Source of the DNA: Leptolyngbya sp. BC1307
Lineage (GTDB): Bacteria > Cyanobacteriota > Cyanobacteriia > Phormidesmidales > Phormidesmidaceae
DNA: 64,000 nt
Direction: 5' to 3'
NCBI RefSeq assembly: GCF_002286735.1
Contig: NZ_NRTA01000006.1
Span: 1-64,000, forward strand
A program made the position numbers and the translations under genes. The notes under the pieces are model-generated. The model did no database searches. It saw only the letters and a list, made by a program, of their open reading frames with translations, and had not been told where the DNA came from. Shown in pieces: positions 37,274-47,271 of the stretch (positions are counted from its first letter, which is position 1; every line of letters begins with the position of its first letter).

Positions 37274-39061
37274 GTGACTTCCAAATTTGCGATGCGGCTA
37301 CCTGAAAAGCGTGCCAGACTGCTAGCCCTGGGAGCGGTCTTTGTAATCGGCGGCGGGGCGATCGCCTATTTAAACCTTGTGCAGCGATCGCCCAGAAGCC
37401 TCTCCCCCGCAGGTGCTCGCTTGGTGCCGCAGACCGCCCTGGCGACAATGACCTTCACCACTGACGAGCTGGCTTGGACCAAGCTACGGCAGTTTGGCAC
37501 AGCCGATACCCAGCAGCAGCTTGACGCGGTGCTCACGCAGTGGAAAGACCGGCTGACGATCAATGGCTACAGCTTTAAGCGCGATATTAAACCCTGGGTG
37601 GGCGATCGCGTCACCCTCGCTCTACTGCCCGCCCAAACAGCGGCAAATCCGACCGATCTGCCCGCCGATAGCGGCGTGACTCAAAATTGGGTGGCCGTTG
37701 TCCCTATCGCCGACCCGCTCAAAGCCAGATCGCTGCTAGACGAGGAACCCGAAGAGGCTGCGCCTGACTGGGAAGAGCGCACTTACAAAGGGGTCAAGGT
37801 ACGGACGCTCCAGGCGGCGGGTAGCGACCCGATTGAATCAGCGGTGATCGGTACTAACTGGCTGCTGTTGAGCAACGGTGCCGCCGGGATTGAGCAGGCT
37901 ATTGACACTCATAAAGGCGGGCGATCGCTATTCGACATAGCGGGCTATCGTAAGGCTGCCACTCGGGTAGAGACACCGCAGCCGCCCGGCAAAAACTTTG
38001 CGCAGATCTATCTGAACATTCCGGCGGCGACTCAGATGCTGGAGCCGTCTGCCAGCGCCAACCCCGGATCTGCCGGGCAGGGCAGCATTTTGCCGCTACA
38101 GGGCTCGCAGGGACTGGTCGCCACTGCCCTGATCGAGTCAGACGGGCTCCGCTTTCAGGGCACGAGCTGGCTTGCACCTGAAAACGACCTGGCCTACAGC
38201 GAGCTGCGCAACGAGGCCGGTGATATGCCTCGCCGCCTGCCCGATGACACGCTGGTAATGATGTCAGGCAGCAACCTACAGCAGTTTTGGCAGGGCTTTA
38301 GCAGCGGCAATACCTCGCCGCCTTTCTTTCCTAATCCGCAAAATCTGAAGGCCGGGCTGCTGACCCAAACTGGCCTCGACCTGGATGAAGATGTCATGCC
38401 CTGGGCGGCAGGCGAATTTGCTCTGGGCATACTGCCCCCGGTTCAGCCTGACAGCACCGCGCCGCCTGATGCCGACTCACCCAACGCCGCAGGATCTACA
38501 CCAGATAATCTGCCCGACGGCCAGCCCGATGGCCTGACGACTGAACCCGCTATTGGGAGTGCGCCGCTGCTGCTGCTAGTAAAAACCAACGACCGTCAGG
38601 CCGCCGAATCTGTGTGGGCGCAGCTAGACGATGTGATGAGCAGCCGCTATCGCTATCAGGTCGAGACTGAGGAGTTTGAAGGGGGGACGATAACCCAATG
38701 GATTTCGCCCTTTCAAGGGGTGCAGTTCAGCCACGGTTGGCTACCGGGTAACGTGGCCTTTTTCTCGGTAGGTAGCGGTGCGGCTGAGGCGATCGCGCCA
38801 AAACCCAACCAGTCTCTGGCCAACAACCGGCTATTTCAAACGCTCACGGGCGAAGCGCCTAGCCCGAATAACGGTCACTTTTATATCAATCTGGCGCAAA
38901 TTAACAGGCTTGAGGGCATTTTTCCCTTGCCGCAGCTCTCACCAGACGGAGCGACTGCCGCCATCGAGTCGATTGGCCTAACAACGACGCTCAATGGCCG
39001 GACGATGAACTACGACCTCTATGTAGAGCTAGCTAAAGGCGCTTCCCCCGATCCACTGTAA
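37274..39061 (+). CDS. DUF3352 family protein
   Basis: The 595-residue protein begins with a basic segment and one membrane helix (LLALGAVFVIGGGAIAYLNL), then a long extracytoplasmic part. Typical DUF3352 features are ARLVPQTALATMTFTTDELAW near the start, the internal PWVGDRVTLALLP and LLVKTNDRQAAESVWAQLDD. A variable Pro/Asp-rich insert (GILPPVQPDSTAPPDADSPN) lies at about residues 395-430. The family is common in cyanobacteria and of unknown function. The start is GTG with GAGAGAGAA ahead of it. Confidence 0.85.
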   Translation: MTSKFAMRLPEKRARLLALGAVFVIGGGAIAYLNLVQRSPRSLSPAGARLVPQTALATMTFTTDELAWTKLRQFGTADTQQQLDAVLTQWKDRLTINGYSFKRDIKPWVGDRVTLALLPAQTAANPTDLPADSGVTQNWVAVVPIADPLKARSLLDEEPEEAAPDWEERTYKGVKVRTLQAAGSDPIESAVIGTNWLLLSNGAAGIEQAIDTHKGGRSLFDIAGYRKAATRVETPQPPGKNFAQIYLNIPAATQMLEPSASANPGSAGQGSILPLQGSQGLVATALIESDGLRFQGTSWLAPENDLAYSELRNEAGDMPRRLPDDTLVMMSGSNLQQFWQGFSSGNTSPPFFPNPQNLKAGLLTQTGLDLDEDVMPWAAGEFALGILPPVQPDSTAPPDADSPNAAGSTPDNLPDGQPDGLTTEPAIGSAPLLLLVKTNDRQAAESVWAQLDDVMSSRYRYQVETEEFEGGTITQWISPFQGVQFSHGWLPGNVAFFSVGSGAAEAIAPKPNQSLANNRLFQTLTGEAPSPNNGHFYINLAQINRLEGIFPLPQLSPDGATAAIESIGLTTTLNGRTMNYDLYVELAKGASPDPL

Positions 39062-39200
39062 CGGCTCTGATAGCTGGCCTCCCCAGTTTGTTTAGGCAGT
39101 CCGGGGGAAATAGTCTGATAAACTCAAAGACGGACTTATAGAGATTTAAAGACTCTTTTAAGATCGGCTATATTCGGCAGTTTGGAGGAATAAACACCCC

Positions 39201-40238
39201 GTGGAAACCACCCTCGGTTTAGAGATTATTGAAGTCGTTGAGCAGGCCGCCATTGCATCTGCTCGCTGGATGGGTAAAGGCGAAAAGGATATCGCTGACG
39301 AAGTCGCCGTAGAGGCGATGCGTGAGCGGATGAACAAAATTCACATGCGCGGCAAGATTGTCATCGGCGAAGGTGAACGCGACGACGCACCCATGCTCTA
39401 CATCGGCGAAGAAGTCGGCATCTGTACACAGCCCGATGCTGATAAGGTTTGCACACCAGACGAACTGATGGAGATTGATATTGCCGTTGACCCTTGCGAA
39501 GGCACTAACCTTTGCGCTTATGGTCAGCCCGGTGCGATGGCGGTGCTGGCAATTTCTGAAAAAGGCGGTCTGTTTGCCGCGCCTGACTTTTACATGCGCA
39601 AGCTAGCCGCGCCCCCCGCTGCTAAAGGCAAAGTAGATATCAACAAGACCCCGGCAGAAAACCTGAAGATTTTGGCTGAGTGCCTGGAGCGCGGGGTCGA
39701 TGAGCTAGTCGTGATCGTGATGAAGCGCGAGCGTCACAACGAGCTGATTCAAGAAATTCGCGATGCCGGTGCGCGGGTGCGCCTGATTAGCGACGGCGAT
39801 GTGTCAGCAGCTATCTCCTGTGGCTTTGAAGGCACCAACGTCCATGCGCTGATGGGCATTGGCGCAGCGCCAGAAGGCGTGATTTCAGCGGCGGCTATGC
39901 GCTGCTTGGGCGGTCACTTCCAGGGTCAGCTGATCTACGACCCGGCTGTTGTCAAAACCGGTTTGATCGGCGAGAGCAAGGAAGCTAACTTAGAGCGCCT
40001 GGCCTCAATGGGCATTACCGATCCCGACAAGATTTACACAGCTGAAGAGCTGGCCAACGGTAAGAACGTTCTATTCGCTGGCTGTGGCATTACGCCCGGC
40101 ACGCTGATGAACGGCGTCCGCTTCTTTAACGGCGGCTACCGGACTCAGAGCCTGGTGATCTCTAGCCAGAGCAAGACGGCACGGTTTGTCGATACGGTTC
40201 ACATGAGCGGAAATCCTAAGCGGGTAAGCCTGGTCTAG
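39201..40238 (+). CDS. glpX: class II fructose-1,6-/sedoheptulose-1,7-bisphosphatase
   Basis: The 345-residue GlpX-type phosphatase has [59 protein letters not shown] (metal/phosphate site) and [20 protein letters not shown]. In cyanobacteria this dual enzyme serves the Calvin cycle, where it is redox- and AMP-controlled. The start is GTG with GGAGGA 12 bases before it. A strong hairpin terminator follows 22 bases after the stop. Confidence 0.96.
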   Translation: METTLGLEIIEVVEQAAIASARWMGKGEKDIADEVAVEAMRERMNKIHMRGKIVIGEGERDDAPMLYIGEEVGICTQPDADKVCTPDELMEIDIAVDPCEGTNLCAYGQPGAMAVLAISEKGGLFAAPDFYMRKLAAPPAAKGKVDINKTPAENLKILAECLERGVDELVVIVMKRERHNELIQEIRDAGARVRLISDGDVSAAISCGFEGTNVHALMGIGAAPEGVISAAAMRCLGGHFQGQLIYDPAVVKTGLIGESKEANLERLASMGITDPDKIYTAEELANGKNVLFAGCGITPGTLMNGVRFFNGGYRTQSLVISSQSKTARFVDTVHMSGNPKRVSLV

Positions 40239-40260
40239 CTCTGATTTCAAATCTTCGCAG

Positions 40261-40293
40261 GAGGCGCAAGGCACGATGCTTGCGCCTCTTTTG
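40261..40293 (+). terminator. rho-independent terminator of glpX
   Basis: GAGGCGCAAG and CTTGCGCCTC form a perfect 10-bp stem around the 8-base loop GCACGATG, followed directly by TTTTGTT. It begins 22 bases after the glpX stop. This is a classical intrinsic terminator. Confidence 0.9.
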
Positions 40294-40589
40294 TTGTGCC
40301 AATGCCTCTAGAAAATGTATCCTTGCTCTGCGGCTATAGCGTTGGTCACTTTGCTGAGGTGCATTACACCGGCTGAGAGCCTTATGCTGAGACGGGCAAA
40401 AAGTGACTCGCGGTTGCCGAATGCATCCGGGAACCGCTCTATCTGCCGAATCCTTTAAAATAGAGTTTTGTTGAGTTTTCTTGAGATGGTCTTCAATTAT
40501 TTAATACCTTAAAGAGAGGGCCCAGCGCTCACGCCATTTCATTACCCGTTAGGCGAAAATTCTTCATTACAGATTCTTAGGAAGCATAG
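40294..40589 (+). other. hemA upstream region (structured leader)
   Basis: This gap holds the hemA promoter and leader. Two structured pieces stand out: GGTG-CATTA-CACC followed by GGCTGAGAGCC (40358-40382), and a longer-loop stem GCGGTT...AACCGC (about 40411-40438). The CTGAGA resembles part of a TPP aptamer, but the second TPP half is not found. The function is unknown. AGGAAG lies seven bases before the hemA ATG. Confidence 0.4.
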
Positions 40590-41888
40590 ATGAACATTGC
40601 TGTTGTCGGGCTCAGTCATCAGACTGCGCCAGTTGAAGTCCGAGAAAAACTGAGCATTCCTTCGGCTCAGGTCGCGGATGCGATCGCTCATCTTGGCGGC
40701 TCGCCCTACATCGAAGAAGTCTCTATTCTCAGCACCTGCAACCGCCTGGAAATTCATATCGTCGCCACCGAAATTGAGACCGGCGTCCGCGATGTGATTC
40801 GGTTTCTCTCAGAGCACAGCGGCCTGGCGCTCGGCGACCTGCGCCCCCATCTATTTGTGCTGCTCCAGCAAGATGCGGTGATGCACCTGATGCGAGTCTC
40901 TAGCGGCCTTGATAGCCTGGTGCTCGGCGAAGGTCAAATTCTCTCCCAGGTCAAGCACGCCCACAGCCTCGGCCAGCAGCATAAAGGAGTCGGTCGCATT
41001 CTCAACCGCCTGCTCAAAGACGCTATTAAGGCCGGTAAGCGGGTGCGTACAGAAACCAGCATCGGCACGGGCGCAGTCTCGATTAGCTCTGCCGCTGCCG
41101 AATTGGCCCTGATGAAGGTCGAAAACTTTACGGACTGCCACATTGCTATTTTGGGCGCGGGTAAGATGGCCCGCCTGCTGGTACAGCATCTGATTTCTAA
41201 GCGGGCTAACCAGATCACCATTCTCAACCGGACGATTAACCGGGCGAATGATCTGGCCGCTCAGTTTGGCGATGTCGATATTCAAACCGGCACGCTCGAC
41301 GCCATGCTAGATACCGTCATCGCAGCAGATGTGGTCTTTACCTGCACGTCTTCGACGGAGCCAATTTTGCACCGCGAAAATTTGGAGCCTGTTTGCTCGG
41401 GCAGGCAGCTAATGGTGTTTGATATTGCCGTGCCGCGAAACGTGCATAGCAATATCAATGAAATTGAGACTGTCTTTGCTTTCAATGTGGATGATTTGGA
41501 AGCGGTAGTGGCGCAAAATCAGGAGAGTCGCCGGCAGATGGCGCTAGAAGCTGAGGCGCTGCTTGATGAAGAAGTTGAGGCGTTTATGGATTGGCTGCGA
41601 TCGCTCGACACCGTCCCTACCATTAGCAGCTTGCGGACCAAAGTAGAAACTATCCGCACCCAAGAGCTAGAAAAAGCCATGTCGCGTTTGGGCTCAGAAT
41701 TTTCTGAAAAGCATCGCGGCGTTGTCGAAGCGCTCACGCGCGGCATCGTTAACAAAATTTTGCACGACCCGATGACCCAGCTGCGGGCGCAGAGAGATTT
41801 GGGCGCACGCGATCAGGCGATGGAGACTTTACAGATATTGTTTAACTTAGAAACTGCCGCTAGAAATGAGATTGGCAGCCACCGCTAG
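40590..41888 (+). CDS. hemA: glutamyl-tRNA reductase
   Basis: The 432-residue enzyme has [18 protein letters not shown], the active-site [16 protein letters not shown] (Cys near residue 50), [32 protein letters not shown] and the NADPH site [13 protein letters not shown] near residue 190. It reduces glutamyl-tRNA to glutamate-1-semialdehyde, the rate-limiting entry to haem and chlorophyll. Length and motifs are standard. It is a single gene after the glpX terminator. Confidence 0.97.
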   Translation: MNIAVVGLSHQTAPVEVREKLSIPSAQVADAIAHLGGSPYIEEVSILSTCNRLEIHIVATEIETGVRDVIRFLSEHSGLALGDLRPHLFVLLQQDAVMHLMRVSSGLDSLVLGEGQILSQVKHAHSLGQQHKGVGRILNRLLKDAIKAGKRVRTETSIGTGAVSISSAAAELALMKVENFTDCHIAILGAGKMARLLVQHLISKRANQITILNRTINRANDLAAQFGDVDIQTGTLDAMLDTVIAADVVFTCTSSTEPILHRENLEPVCSGRQLMVFDIAVPRNVHSNINEIETVFAFNVDDLEAVVAQNQESRRQMALEAEALLDEEVEAFMDWLRSLDTVPTISSLRTKVETIRTQELEKAMSRLGSEFSEKHRGVVEALTRGIVNKILHDPMTQLRAQRDLGARDQAMETLQILFNLETAARNEIGSHR

Positions 41889-41993
41889 TTAAAACTTAAC
41901 GAGTGCAAGACCAGTCGCCTAACTGGGTACTGTACGGCATCATGATTGGCCCCGCTGATTAGAATCGGGGCCACAGCTATTGGCGGAGTTCCT

Positions 41994-43223
41994 ATGTTTT
42001 TACGCTTGCGTCGGTTTGTTCGTCGCTTTTTTAACCGGTCTCGCCGGGTTAATCATGAGCCGATCAACAAAGTCAGCCTGATTGTCATCATTCTGGTTGA
42101 CCTGTTCATTTTGTTCAATGTGTTCATGGGGCTAGACGACATTAGCCGCTGGCCGATTAGTCCGGCGCAGGCGTATCCCTGTCACAGTGAATGGCAGAGC
42201 TACCGCGAGAACACTTCAGAAAGCAAGGCTTACGACGCTGTTAGCCGCACTTTCAATGATCAGGGAATGCCGCTACAGGCTTTTTATGCGTCTGCGGGCG
42301 ATCAGCACCTGGGTCAGGTCTCTGAAGTTTGCTTGCAGTATGGAGCGGCAAGCGATGCGATCGCTTCTCAGCCTGACCAGGCGATCGCCCAGCGCATCAA
42401 CGACACCCAGGCAGAGATTAACTCTTTTGCCGCCAAGAACAGCTCCATTCGCCAGCAGTACGACTCGACGCTGCTAGAAGAGATTGCCGGACAGCCGCGC
42501 GACCAGTCTATCAACACTGTAGAGGCGGCTCAGGCCCGGCGAGAGATTGAGCAGAATAATGCGGCGATCGCTCAACGTCAGCAGACGCTTACAACGCTAA
42601 AGGCAGAGCTAGTGAATGCGCCAGCCAGCCAAACCTTTTTAACGCTGCTGGCTGACGACGGTCAGTTTGAACAGGTGGATCGGGGCCAGCGGCGAGCGGC
42701 GTTTTGGTACCCCAGCATTCAGCTATTGTTTCAGGGGCTGTTTTTACTGCCGCTAATCTTTATCGCTTCGGCGGTACATCGCTTTGCTCAGCGGCGTGAC
42801 TATGGCTATGTAGCGCTGATTAGCTGGCATCTGCTGGTAATCTTTTGCATTCCTCTGATCTGGAAGATATTCGAGTTTCTTCAAGTTGGGTTTCTCTTTG
42901 AACTACTTGCTCAACTCGTAGAAGTGCTGTTTGGCAGTCTGCGTTTTCTGTTGAACTATCTGCAAATCTTGTTGATTCCGCTGATTGGGTTTGGCCTGAT
43001 TAAGTTCTTGCAAAGGTTTGTCTTTAACACTCGGTTGCAAGCTGCCAATCGTATCCAAAACATGCAGTGTGTGCGCTGCGCCAAAAAGCTGCGGACTGGT
43101 GATCTGCACTGCCCTCATTGCAGCTATCCGCAGTATCACGACTGCACCAACTGTCACAATCTCACCTATCAGCACTTACCCTATTGCCACCACTGCGGCA
43201 CCAACCAAGCCTTAGATTTATGA
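41994..43223 (+). CDS. multispan membrane protein with C-terminal zinc ribbon
   Basis: The ~409-residue protein has an N-terminal basic stretch (MFLRLRRFVRRFFNRSRR) and a first helix (VSLIVIILVDLFILFNVFMG). A polar middle rich in helical repeats follows (about 60-220), then three or four more helices (for example IQLLFQGLFLLPLIFIASAV). A cysteine-rich tail ends it: CVRCAKKLRTGDLHCPHCSY, CTNCHNL, YCHHCG. The tail is a double zinc ribbon. I know the pattern from cyanobacterial genomes but not a function. The ATG at 41994 has GGAG five bases ahead; a TTG at 41946 is less likely. It overlaps the end of the Roco gene by 6 bases. Confidence 0.75.
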   Translation: MFLRLRRFVRRFFNRSRRVNHEPINKVSLIVIILVDLFILFNVFMGLDDISRWPISPAQAYPCHSEWQSYRENTSESKAYDAVSRTFNDQGMPLQAFYASAGDQHLGQVSEVCLQYGAASDAIASQPDQAIAQRINDTQAEINSFAAKNSSIRQQYDSTLLEEIAGQPRDQSINTVEAAQARREIEQNNAAIAQRQQTLTTLKAELVNAPASQTFLTLLADDGQFEQVDRGQRRAAFWYPSIQLLFQGLFLLPLIFIASAVHRFAQRRDYGYVALISWHLLVIFCIPLIWKIFEFLQVGFLFELLAQLVEVLFGSLRFLLNYLQILLIPLIGFGLIKFLQRFVFNTRLQAANRIQNMQCVRCAKKLRTGDLHCPHCSYPQYHDCTNCHNLTYQHLPYCHHCGTNQALDL

Positions 43224-46175
43224 AGAGGTGGGATAGATCTCTTTGATGTGATCTTTGCAGAGCCACATGACATCGCCTTCGGGGGTGGTGGTGCGGGTGA
43301 GGTTGCCCCAGGTTTGGGCGCGGTCATTCTTTATCAGTTCGCTGTAGTCAGGCGCTGAGACGCCGAGCCAGGGGCCAGCGACGGGAGTGACGTATTTTAA
43401 GATGCCGAAGAGTCGATTGAGATGAGGCGTCATCTCCTGTAGCCACTGCTTGGGGTTGTCGATGGGGTAGAGACCGCCTTCCTGAACGGGATGGAAGCAG
43501 CCGGGATGCTCGCAGTAAAGCTGGAGGTTGATGCGCTGTGAGCCGATGTCTTTTTGCCAAATAGCGCGGTCATCGGGGCGCAAGACAAATACGCTGGGGC
43601 AGGGAGATTCGATTTGCTTTTGCACGGTGCGGATTTCTCGAAGGACTTCGCGCTGCACTAACTCTCTTAGCTCGGTGAAGCCTTGTTCCACTGAGTCTTG
43701 TAGAGCATCGAAGTTACCTTGGTTTGATGCTTGGAGTCTATCAATTTTAGCGATGACGGCATCTTGGGTCGTGTAATGAAGGCCAAATAATAGCTGTGTT
43801 ACTGAAATAATTTCCAGGCAGTTAGGGCACTCAATGGTTTCTCGGGGTGGGATGCGCTCAAGGCGCATGGTGAGATTGGCGTAGTCAAACTCGTGGATGC
43901 AGTTGGTGTTTTCTGGGTCGGGGCAGGGCAGTAGACGGGTAACTTTGAGGCCGGGGTAGCGGCGGAGGGTTAGCTCTAGTCCTTCGCGTAGCACGTCAAA
44001 GAAGTTGTGGGGGACGGGGCCGCGAACGGTGAGGTGTAGATAGTCGGCGTTGGTGCTTTCGTCGCGCAGTGTGCGGACGAGGCCGAGGTGTTTGGCATCT
44101 CGGTCTTGAAACAATACGCCTGTGCGCCAGTGAAGGCCGCGCCGCTCGCCCTGGTCGATAGTGAAGCGATGCTGACGAGCGATAAACCAGGTAGGAATGC
44201 CGGGAAGAATCTCGCTGACTTGAAACTTCATGGAAATCTCTTTGCAGTTGGCTTCCTGCTGCTTTTGTTGCCAGAGAGGTTGGAAGGCGGGCGGCTCGAA
44301 GGGCAAGCACTCTACGACCAGGCTGATGTCGGGACTTTCGCGGGTGCGATAGGAGAGATCGAATCGCTCCATAAGTCGTAGAAAGAAGTCAGGAAGGCCG
44401 GGTGGGAGGTCTGCCCAGACCCGGTCCATACACTGGCGAGTGAAGATGCCGTTGCTTTTGATCACTTCCTCAGCGGTGAGTACTTTGCTGATGTGCTGGG
44501 TGACCCACTGGGGCTTGAGAATGATCAAATCGTTAACTTCATCGTCGTCTTGAAAAAATAAGATGTCGCCCAGTTCATGGAGCCACTTTGTCAGAACGGG
44601 CTGGCTATCTTCAGAAACTTTTGCTTTTGTCATGGCGGCCCAGAATTGCTGAGGCGTTGCTTGCTTACCCTCGTTTTGGCGGATGGCTTTAGCAAATTTC
44701 AGCCAAGTGGTAGGCCAGATTTCACCCATGAGCGGTAGCTCGGCGGCAGTGTTGATGATGGCCTGCTGTAATTCTTTAATACCTTCCCCTGTTTTGTTAC
44801 TTGCTTCGCAAAGACCGGTGATTTGTGGGAACTGTTGCTTTAGGTCTGATAGGGGCAAATCGGCATGGCGCTCGTCTATCCAGGTAGCGACCAGAATGAC
44901 GGGGGCGTCCGGGGCGTTAGCGTGAATGGTTTTGAGCCAATAGATTAGCTTACCTTGCTCGAAGCCGACGCCAGCGTTGAAGACGAGAAGAAAGAGGGAG
45001 CGGTTGGTGAGGAAAAACTTGTGGGTGGCATGGTAGATTTCTTGACCGCCGAAGTCCCAGGTGTTGAGATTCATGGTGATATCAGGCTCTACGGAATGAG
45101 GCAGATTTAGTGTCTCGATCTCAATGCCGTGGGTGGAAGACTGCTGTGCCTCAAATAATTCGCCTCGTAGGGCGCGGAGTAGGGAGGTTTTGCCGGCCCG
45201 GCCTTCTCCAACAACTAGAAGTTTTGAAATCCATTGACGTTCGCCGTCCTTCCATTGCTCCCGCAGATAGGTAAGGATTGCTTTATTTCCTTGTTCGATG
45301 ATTTCAGGTGATGGATAGGCAAGGTCAAGGTTTTGGTGTAGATAAAGCTCTGTGAGATTGGCGAGGTTGCCCAACTCCCTTGGCACCGCCGTCAGTCGAT
45401 TTTGGTCGAGGTGAAGCTCTGTGAGATTGGCGAGGTTGCCTAACTCCTTTGGCACCGCCGTCAGTCGATTTTGGTCGAGGTGAAGCACTGAGAGATTGGC
45501 GAGGTTGCCTAACTCCTTTGGCACCGCCGTCAGTTGGTTTTGGTCGAGGTGAAGCACTGAGAGATTGGCGAGGTTGCCTAGCTCCTTTGGCACCGCCGTC
45601 AGTTGATTTCGGTCGAGGTGAAGCCGCACAAGATTGGCGAGGTTGCCTAACTCCCCCGGCACTGCTGTCAGTTGATTTCCGTCAAGGTAAAGCTGTATGA
45701 GATTAGCGAGGTTGCCCAGCTCCTTCGGCAACGCCATCAGTTGATTTTGGGAGAGGTAAAGCCATATAAGATTAGCGAGGTTACCCAACTCCCTCGGCAC
45801 CGCCGTCAGTTGATTTTCCCAGAGGGAGAGCACTGTAAGATTAGCGAGGTTACCCAACTCCCTTGGCACCACCGTCAGTTGATTTTCCCAGAGGGAGAGC
45901 ACTGTAAGATTAGCGAGGTTACCCAACTCCCTCGGCACTGCCGTCAGTTGATTTTGGCAGAGATAAAGCACTGAGAGATTGGCAAGGTTACCCAGCTCCC
46001 TCGGCACTGCCGTCAGTTGATTCTGGGAGAGATAAAGGTTTGTAAGATTGGCCAGATTGCCCAACTCCTTCGGGACTGTGTGTAGCTCTAGCCCTGACAG
46101 GTTTAGAGAAGTTCCGTTTGTTTTGAACGCTTGCTGAATTCGTCGTTCTGCTTCGGCAGTTTTGGATGATGACAT
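43218..46175 (-). CDS. Roco protein (LRR-Roc-COR GTPase)
   Basis: The ~985-residue protein starts MSSSKTAEAERRIQQAF. About eleven 23-residue leucine-rich repeats (xAVPRELGNLANLxxLxLxxNQL) fill residues ~25-285. The Roc GTPase has P-loop LLVVGEGRAGKTSLLRALRG near 320, switch NTWDFGGQEIYHATH near 373 and the base-recognition stretch ILVATWIDER near 430. A COR region (to about 720) and a C-terminal unknown part with CxxC follow (IECPNCLEI; CEHPGC...). Roco proteins are dimeric GTPase scaffolds; bacterial partners are rarely known. An in-frame start at 46256 would add 27 unconserved residues. The LRR coding DNA is nearly uniform and probably recombines. Confidence 0.9.
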   Translation of the reverse strand: MSSSKTAEAERRIQQAFKTNGTSLNLSGLELHTVPKELGNLANLTNLYLSQNQLTAVPRELGNLANLSVLYLCQNQLTAVPRELGNLANLTVLSLWENQLTVVPRELGNLANLTVLSLWENQLTAVPRELGNLANLIWLYLSQNQLMALPKELGNLANLIQLYLDGNQLTAVPGELGNLANLVRLHLDRNQLTAVPKELGNLANLSVLHLDQNQLTAVPKELGNLANLSVLHLDQNRLTAVPKELGNLANLTELHLDQNRLTAVPRELGNLANLTELYLHQNLDLAYPSPEIIEQGNKAILTYLREQWKDGERQWISKLLVVGEGRAGKTSLLRALRGELFEAQQSSTHGIEIETLNLPHSVEPDITMNLNTWDFGGQEIYHATHKFFLTNRSLFLLVFNAGVGFEQGKLIYWLKTIHANAPDAPVILVATWIDERHADLPLSDLKQQFPQITGLCEASNKTGEGIKELQQAIINTAAELPLMGEIWPTTWLKFAKAIRQNEGKQATPQQFWAAMTKAKVSEDSQPVLTKWLHELGDILFFQDDDEVNDLIILKPQWVTQHISKVLTAEEVIKSNGIFTRQCMDRVWADLPPGLPDFFLRLMERFDLSYRTRESPDISLVVECLPFEPPAFQPLWQQKQQEANCKEISMKFQVSEILPGIPTWFIARQHRFTIDQGERRGLHWRTGVLFQDRDAKHLGLVRTLRDESTNADYLHLTVRGPVPHNFFDVLREGLELTLRRYPGLKVTRLLPCPDPENTNCIHEFDYANLTMRLERIPPRETIECPNCLEIISVTQLLFGLHYTTQDAVIAKIDRLQASNQGNFDALQDSVEQGFTELRELVQREVLREIRTVQKQIESPCPSVFVLRPDDRAIWQKDIGSQRINLQLYCEHPGCFHPVQEGGLYPIDNPKQWLQEMTPHLNRLFGILKYVTPVAGPWLGVSAPDYSELIKNDRAQTWGNLTRTTTPEGDVMWLCKDHIKEIYPTSS
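45330..46100 (-). repeat. 69-bp LRR-coding tandem repeats (about 11 units)
   Basis: Within the Roco gene a 69-base unit (23 codons) is repeated about eleven times with few changes; the segment TAGCGAGGTTACCCAACTCC and close variants recurs once per unit. Adjacent units at 45780-45940 are almost identical over their whole length. Such low divergence points to recent duplication or gene conversion and predicts copy-number variation between strains. Confidence 0.9.
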
Positions 46176-46422
46176 GGGCGTGCAATCACAAAGGCGCAGG
46201 AAACTGGACTGTATCTGGGAAACTAACTGTGGCTGCGGGCTACTTAATGAGAGCAAAGCGGCCCTAATTATCTACCACTTTTACGCTTCTTATGGCTTGG
46301 AGGCAAGGGGCAATGCAGCCGCTTAATGACATCTTCAGTTTAGCTGCATTGGCCTGCCTGCACTAGGAAAGTCGTAAAAGCATGGGAACCCCGGTTATTG
46401 CATTGACAAAAGTTGCTGCAAG

Positions 46423-46640
46423 CGGGCTTGTCGAGGATACGGGCGGGACGTTTGTTTGTAACGACGGGCTTGTCGAGGGTAAGGGCGCGACGTTCGTTTG
46501 TAACGGCGGGCTTGTTGAGGGTGCGGGCGCGATGTTTGTTAGTAACGGCAGGCTTGTCAAGGGTGTGGGCGGGGCGTTTGTTAGTAACGGCAGGCTTGTC
46601 GAGGGTAAGGGCGCGATATTTGTTAGTAACGGCGGGCTGA
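46423..46640. repeat. 42-bp tandem repeat array, five copies
   Basis: Five head-to-tail copies of a 42-base unit begin at 46423, 46465, 46507, 46549 and 46591, and a partial sixth ends near 46640. The core reads CGGGCTTGTCGAGGGT then AAGGGCGCGACGTTTGT and AACGG. Because 42 is a multiple of three, several frames on both strands remain open (14-residue units such as KPAVTNKRPA on the minus strand, or GLVEGKGATFV on the plus). No frame has a convincing ribosome site. The array fills most of the gap between the Roco gene and the next gene; the rest of 46176-46823 shows nothing. Confidence 0.85.
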
Positions 46641-46823
46641 GCTAGCAAAATTACGGAAGAGGCTTGGGCGAGTTCTTCAAAAATCGCTGATCATACGGAG
46701 CGCGTTGCGTTCCAAAAGCGGACATTCTAAAGATGTTCTCACAGATGAGAAGGCGATCGCTCGTTGGGGTAAGCCCAACTGGTGACGCCAAAAGTTGTTT
46801 ATCTTTTGCAGTAGGGATCTATC

Positions 46824-47216
46824 ATGGCCAGACAAAAACGGAGTTCTCGCGTTTTGGATAGGGCACAGCGACGCTCAGCCGGTATGCAGTCAATTGATGA
46901 CAAGCTAGACCTGGGGACTGGCATGACCATGCAGCTCTACATCCAAAACATCGACAATCTACGCACCCAGCTTAACGCTTACAACAAAACGCTTTCTTAT
47001 GTCGATGAGCTGCAAAACGAAGTCGATAAGGCTGAGCGGGTGCTGGCCCTTCACTCTGAGCAAATGCTGCTCGGCGTCGCGGCTCGGTATGGCAAAGACA
47101 GCAACGAATATGAGATGGCAGGCGGGGTACGGAAGAGCGATCGCAAGCGCCCCACTCGTCGGACTGCGGCTGTCACCACTAGCCCACAGACAAACCCAAT
47201 AGGCACAGCTCCTTAG
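46824..47216 (+). CDS. conserved hypothetical, coiled-coil-like (130 aa)
   Basis: ATG 46824 opens MARQKRSSRVLDRAQRRSAG, then a helical stretch (TMQLYIQNIDNLRTQLNAYN...LSYVDELQNEVDKAERVLAL) and a basic, Thr/Pro-rich tail. The middle is predicted to be coiled coil. I have seen the general pattern in cyanobacterial genomes but know no function. The basic start and tail may bind nucleic acid, which is a guess. Confidence 0.65.
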   Translation: MARQKRSSRVLDRAQRRSAGMQSIDDKLDLGTGMTMQLYIQNIDNLRTQLNAYNKTLSYVDELQNEVDKAERVLALHSEQMLLGVAARYGKDSNEYEMAGGVRKSDRKRPTRRTAAVTTSPQTNPIGTAP

Positions 47217-47271
47217 CGACCCATCCAGCGAGACATTTACGCATACATGCTTGGAAGCAGTCCTGCGTCTT

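Noticed and set aside
40354-40445. TPP riboswitch before hemA
   Set aside because: Only the CTGAGA part matches. The second conserved half (around AACCTGAT and the GCG.AGGGA closing) is not present.
45449-45974. Plus-strand repeat ORFs antisense to the Roco gene
   Set aside because: They mirror the LRR coding repeats on the minus strand and have no independent features.
46340-46648. Repeat protein encoded by the 42-bp array (either strand)
   Set aside because: Frames are open only because the unit is a multiple of three. No ribosome site or non-repeat domain supports coding.
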